A DNA stretch of 64,000 nt from Cryptococcus deneoformans JEC21 (lineage: Eukaryota; Basidiomycota; Tremellomycetes; Tremellales; Cryptococcaceae), in contig NC_006685.1 in NCBI RefSeq assembly GCF_000091045.1, forward strand, positions 1,183,701 to 1,247,700, read 5' to 3'. Below, piece by piece: positions 60,352-64,000 of the stretch. Every line of letters begins with the position of its first letter. Position 1 is the first letter of the stretch. The translations under genes and the position numbers were made by a program. The notes under the pieces are model-generated. The model saw only the letters and a list, made by a program, of their open reading frames with translations, was not told the origin of the DNA and searched no databases.

Positions 60352-61022
60352 ATGTCCATCCCCGTATCATCAGACCCCTCCAAGAGAAGCTGGCCCCAAA
60401 AGATCTTCGACAAATGCAAAGAACAACCTTTTGTGCCCCTCGGTACGCCTAGCCCTCACTACTCCGGCCCAACGTCCAGCTAATGTCTTCGTCTAGGTGC
60501 TGGTGCGACCGTAGCTGCACTCCTCGGGGCCAGCTACCATCTGAGAAAAGGTAATAGGACGCGATTCAATCAGTTTTTAAGATTCCGAATCTAGTAGGTC
60601 ATTTCACTCTTTACCATGAAGAGGAAGACGAGTTTATTGACTTGTCTATAGTGCTCAAGGTGTGACCGTTGTGGCCCTATTGATCTATGGAAGTCAAGAA
60701 CTTGCTGCCAGAGAAAAGGCTGGCGTTGTAAAGCGCAAGGATGACCGCAGTATGTTGTAAATGAGCACATGCCTCATGACTGACTCGTAATATTTCAGTT
60801 GTTGTCTACCCGCAAACGTCTCCTTCCCCGGCTGCTCCTGAGCCCTTCGTGCGCTCTGATGAACCTTCTGCCTTACCGGAATCACTATCTTCTGCTGTTG
60901 ACGCTAAGTCTAATGCCTACCCTCTGAGGAAGGAGGAGAGAATGAAGGTGTCTGAGTTCGCGAAGAGGTTGAAGGAGGCAGAAGCGCTGCAAAAAGAGGA
61001 AGATGTATCGAGACGCCGGTAA
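60352..61022 (+). CDS. RCF1: Respiratory supercomplex factor 1 (HIG1 domain)
   Basis: Exons 60352-60442, 60497-60593, 60652-60749, 60799-61022; 169 residues. Rcf1 is a mitochondrial inner-membrane protein helping cytochrome c oxidase assembly and III-IV supercomplexes. The HIG1 domain comprises KIFDKCKEQPFVPLGAGATV, the first helix AALLGASYHLRKG, the conserved RTRFNQFLRFRIYAQGVTV, and the second helix VALLIYGSQE. The tail is Pro/Ser-rich with a C-terminal coiled coil (RKEERMKVSEFAKRLKEAE). The ATG at 60352 is used rather than an ATG at 60312, whose frame ends at a stop inside exon 1. Exon 2 ends in TA before GTAGGT and reads IYAQG after splicing. Confidence 0.92.
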
Positions 61023-61454
61023 GGGATGACTGTATAATTGTGTGAAAATTCGAATGAAGCAAAATGAGGTTACAAGCTACACATATGTACCAGTACAGAC
61101 CATAGAATCTAGCATGCATCCGCCACCATTCATCTGCTGTTTCACTGTCTGGCCGGTGTGACTTTTGAGTCAAGTGACCCAGGGATCAGGACCACACTGT
61201 TGGTATGCATTTTTCGTACGTAGCAAAAAAAAGAGAATATAGGTCAGAGGAAATGACATTACATCTACTATTAGTAGATGGATGCGGTGGTGGAGGTTGA
61301 CCACAAGTCGCCAGTCATCGGTCCCTCAGTCGCAACGACGCTTTCGCTTGAATCATTCGGCCTTCTTTCTTGATCCTTGACTTGTTTTTAAAGCGTGTCT
61401 CTTCTTTCAACAACTATTCCTCGGGTCTTCACATTTGTTTTTGTAAACTTTATC
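61023..61454. other. Intergenic: RCF1 3' end and METTL16 promoter
   Basis: 432 bases. No gene supported; a minus-strand 87-codon frame at 60910-61173 is antisense to the RCF1 end and lacks family signal. Confidence 0.4.
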
Positions 61455-63388
61455 ATGCATCAAAACAACCCATACCTGAAGCAGAAGCCAGATTTCGCTC
61501 GATTGGCTTCTAGATACCCAAAATTTGCTCCCTTGTAAGTCTTTTGTCTTCTGTGATTGAAAAGGGTACTAATCAATAGAACCACTAAGCGTCAGCGTTT
61601 CCGAGGATGGATACACTTCTATCAACTTTCAGGATCCAACTGCTTTGAGGGAATTGACCAAGTGCTTGTTGAAAGAAGATTGGAATCTGGATGTAGATTT
61701 GAGAGAGGACAGGCTTTGCCCAACTGTGAGCTTCGTGTCAGTTCGAATTGTGCGACATCAACCTTACTTCCTATGATAGATACCCAATAGGTGGGTCTTA
61801 TTTCTCTACTTCACACAGTGGATATTATTCAATAAGTGCAGGCTAGATTATATCTACCACGTGCTCGACCTCGAACCACACCTCCCGTCCTCTTCTTTGA
61901 GACCTCTACGAATCCTTGATATGTGAGTACTAGCAGCCATCATAGAATTAAGGAAAGCTGACACCATTCTTCAAATAGAGGAACAGGAGCGACGGCTATC
62001 TACCCTATTTTACTGGCTCGACTCCGCCCAGATTCTCGTATTGTTGCTACAGGTGGATTGTACTTGAATAGGTCAAGTATAGGCGCTGACTACTGTCAGA
62101 GATCGATGAAAGTTCCTACAACCATGCCAAGGCAACACTTGAGAAGAACAATATACCTCCGTCTTCAATCACCGTACTGAAATCACCTACACCTGATCCA
62201 ATCCTCTTTCCATTATTGGAATGCAAGGGCAAGTCTGAGGACTGGGACCTCACAATATGTAATCCTCCCTTTTTTGCGTCCTCACAGGAAATGCTGCAAG
62301 GGATGGAACTAAAAGATAGACAAGCTCATGCAGTGAGTCGTATGCACGCCCCCAAATGAGCGACATTTACTAACAAGCACCCATTTAGGCCCCGACTGCG
62401 TCTGATAATGAACTGATTACCAGAGGAGGAGAACTTGCTTTCATAACAAGTATGATACGAGAAAGTATTGACATAGGGCACAAGTGCACGTACGTTTCTC
62501 AAGAAGCACGAGCATGTTGATCAAGGCTAATACTCATAGGCTAGGTGGTATACAACACTAGTGGGAAAGTACTCGTCTTTGCAGCCCCTCATAGAGACTT
62601 TGCGGGAATTCAAGGTATTTAGGTAATGTGCGGTTAATGCAAGCGAGACACTTATGTCAAAACCAGATTGACAACTACTTTGTCATCAATATGAAGCAAT
62701 CCCGGACTTCTCGATGGATACTTGGCTGGTCTCACACCATGACACGACTTCCTGATGTAAGGACTTATTATTTGCTATCGCAGAGGAGAAATTAACATGT
62801 ACTGCGCCGTCTCAGAGCATAACCAGACCCTATGCGATCATGGAAAATACGACATTTGCTCAGCTTTTACCATCTTCAAATACCGTGCGATTCAATGCCC
62901 CACCACCCGTATCGCTTACGACACTGAAAGCCAAGGTGCTCGATGTCCTTCGAACTGTCGCTTTAGACCCCTCGAAAGATAGTCCGGATCCTTCACAATA
63001 TGAGGGTGAGACGCAGAACTCCGTACTGATCTCCCCCAGGATCAATACGTGGTCCCGGGCTGCTCGCCGAATGGCCGCAAGGCAAGAAAGCAAAGCGGAG
63101 CCAGAAGGTCAAGGGGAAGCGAGCAAACCACTTACCCTCTTTCGCTGTAGAATTAAGTACGTCAATAGCCACACGAGGCCAATGGACGGATCACCATCTT
63201 TAGAGATTGACTGGCTCGAAGGGAGACGAGAAGATCGAGAAGTTTGGGAAAGTTTTTGCAATTTCTTGTTAAGCAAATTAGGATTAAGCAGAAAGCGTCA
63301 AGCGGAAGCCGAATCAGATGGTCGTCCTCTGAAAAGCTCAGGAAGACGGTTCCAGGGGAACTATGCAAGGGGCCGCATGGCGATGTAA
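61455..63388 (+). CDS. METTL16: METTL16-type U6 snRNA/mRNA m6A methyltransferase
   Basis: Exons 61455-61534, 61590-61725, 61780-61790, 61842-61922, 61979-62052, 62100-62332, 62389-62489, 62545-62614, 62667-62756, 62816-63388; 482 residues. METTL16 (yeast Mtl16 relatives; bacterial RlmF family) methylates U6 snRNA and some hairpins. N-terminal NPYLKQKPDFARLASRYPKF, TSINFQDPTALRELTKCLL, SAM motif LDIGTGATAIYPILLAR (near 102-108) and catalytic NPPF at 182-185 (TICNPPFFAS), then RGGELAFITSMI and KQSRTSRWILGWS. The C-terminal 190 residues are less conserved with a Lys/Arg-rich end, perhaps an RNA-binding vertebrate-conserved-region analogue. Exon 3 is only 11 bases (phase-correct). End at 63386-63388. 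Confidence 0.92.
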
Positions 63389-63479
63389 CAAGAGCGGGAT
63401 GGCAAGACAACTAGCGAAAGAGCCGTTTGAATTAAAATCGAATATGCGCTGCATGCATTTGATGACTAGTTAGTGAGCA

Positions 63480-64000
63480 CTAAAGGAGTGTCTTGCCCAA
63501 CCACTCCTGGAATGCTTGACATTCGACCTTCGGATCCTCATCGAATGCGTGATCTGCCCCTTCAACCCTTTCGATTACGAGATCTCCACTGGCCCTACCC
63601 AGTGCCTCAATCGTCTTCTCCATGGGTTGCACTTTATCGTCAATGGTGCCATACACAAAGAAGATTGGAACGTGATACTTTGCCTTGCTCGACTTGGAAG
63701 CAATTTCCAGGCGATGAGGGATGGACAAAGAGAGAGGAGAGGGACGGAACGCATCGAGACCTTGTCCAACTGAACGCTGAGTAAGGAACAGGAGGGAAGG
63801 GAAAAGAGAATGTTGAAGCATATATGGATATAGGATAGATCGAGGTCCACCGGAGACAGCAGAGCAGACAGGCGCTGCTTTGGTGTCGATATGAGGCTTC
63901 GCTTGAGCGTGCGAGATGCTATGATTTGTCGATTTAGAAATTATATGTCACTATGGGCTCACTTACCTGTTGCCATTCATCCATGGTACTGGATTCGTCT
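63480..64000 (-). CDS. Alpha/beta hydrolase, C-terminal part, cut by window edge
   Basis: Exons <64000..63967 and 63918..63480, joined by a 48-base intron. Visible sequence: TNPVPWMNGNSISHAQAKPH, then AAPVCSAVSGGPRS, a hydrophobic helix region, and IFFVYGTIDDKVQP with the acid residue of the catalytic triad, then GADHAFDEDP with the catalytic His; ends WLGKTLL. This is the C-terminal half of an alpha/beta-hydrolase (dienelactone or prolyl-oligopeptidase-like). The nucleophile elbow lies outside the window, so substrate and exact family are unknown. It converges with METTL16. Confidence 0.75.

Overview
The window is nuclear DNA of a basidiomycete yeast, most likely Cryptococcus (Tremellomycetes). 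The reasons are very dense genes on both strands, nearly every gene cut by many short introns of about 45-70 bases, CTNAC-type branch points close to the 3' splice sites, several exons of 11-26 bases, a few GC-AG introns, and protein families typical of that group (a BIM1-like copper protein, GPI-anchored Ser/Thr-rich protein, RUD3 golgin, full kynurenine-NAD genes). Gene models were assembled by hand from splice sites, reading-frame continuity and protein family conservation. In the spliced models below the exon lengths sum to a whole number of codons, except where a break is reported. I find no operons, CRISPR arrays, bacterial genes, tRNA or rRNA genes.

Layout: 1-7.6 kb: N-terminus of an amino-acid transporter (-), CDC43 geranylgeranyltransferase I beta (+, with an apparent frameshift), a TAG1-like vacuolar membrane protein (-), an Old Yellow Enzyme family oxidoreductase (-), a GPI-anchored secreted protein (+). 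8.2-20.6 kb: RUD3 golgin (+), PHO88/SND3 (-), ATP20 (+), FRS1 phenylalanyl-tRNA synthetase beta (+), a peroxisomal ABCD transporter (-), a small unresolved gene (+), 3-hydroxyisobutyrate dehydrogenase (-). 20.9-34.4 kb: an SR-rich protein (+), TFIIE alpha (-), a GFA/CENP-V protein (+), a COX18/OXA1-type insertase (-), TAF11 (+), the 25-exon recombination translocase RDH54 (+), a histidine phosphatase (-). 35.4-44.8 kb: a Zn2Cys6 transcription factor (-), the nuclear exosome nuclease RRP6 (-), a BIM1/X325-like copper protein (+). 44.8-48.9 kb: a gene-poor island with a decayed Helitron-like fragment and a related fragment in inverted orientation. 48.9-64 kb: PHO84-type phosphate transporter (+), BNA6 (-) and BNA5 (+) head to head, a dihydrodipicolinate-synthase-like aldolase (+), a SET-domain methyltransferase (-), RCF1 (+), METTL16 (+), and the C-terminus of an alpha/beta hydrolase (-).

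Most genes are housekeeping: mitochondrial biogenesis (ATP20, COX18, RCF1), transcription (TFA1, TAF11), RNA metabolism (RRP6, METTL16, SR protein), DNA repair (RDH54), prenylation, translation. Two neighbouring genes clearly act in one pathway: kynureninase BNA5 and quinolinate phosphoribosyltransferase BNA6 share a 334-base intergenic region and catalyse steps of de novo NAD synthesis from tryptophan. BIM1-like copper protein and the phosphate transporter flank the transposon island; both belong to surface nutrient-acquisition families.

I did not find a convincing undescribed multi-gene system. The points most worth checking are the CDC43 reading-frame break, the Helitron remnant with its inverted partner, a TFIIE alpha zinc ribbon missing one cysteine, the extreme exon fragmentation of the Zn2Cys6 DNA-binding domain, and several GC-AG introns.
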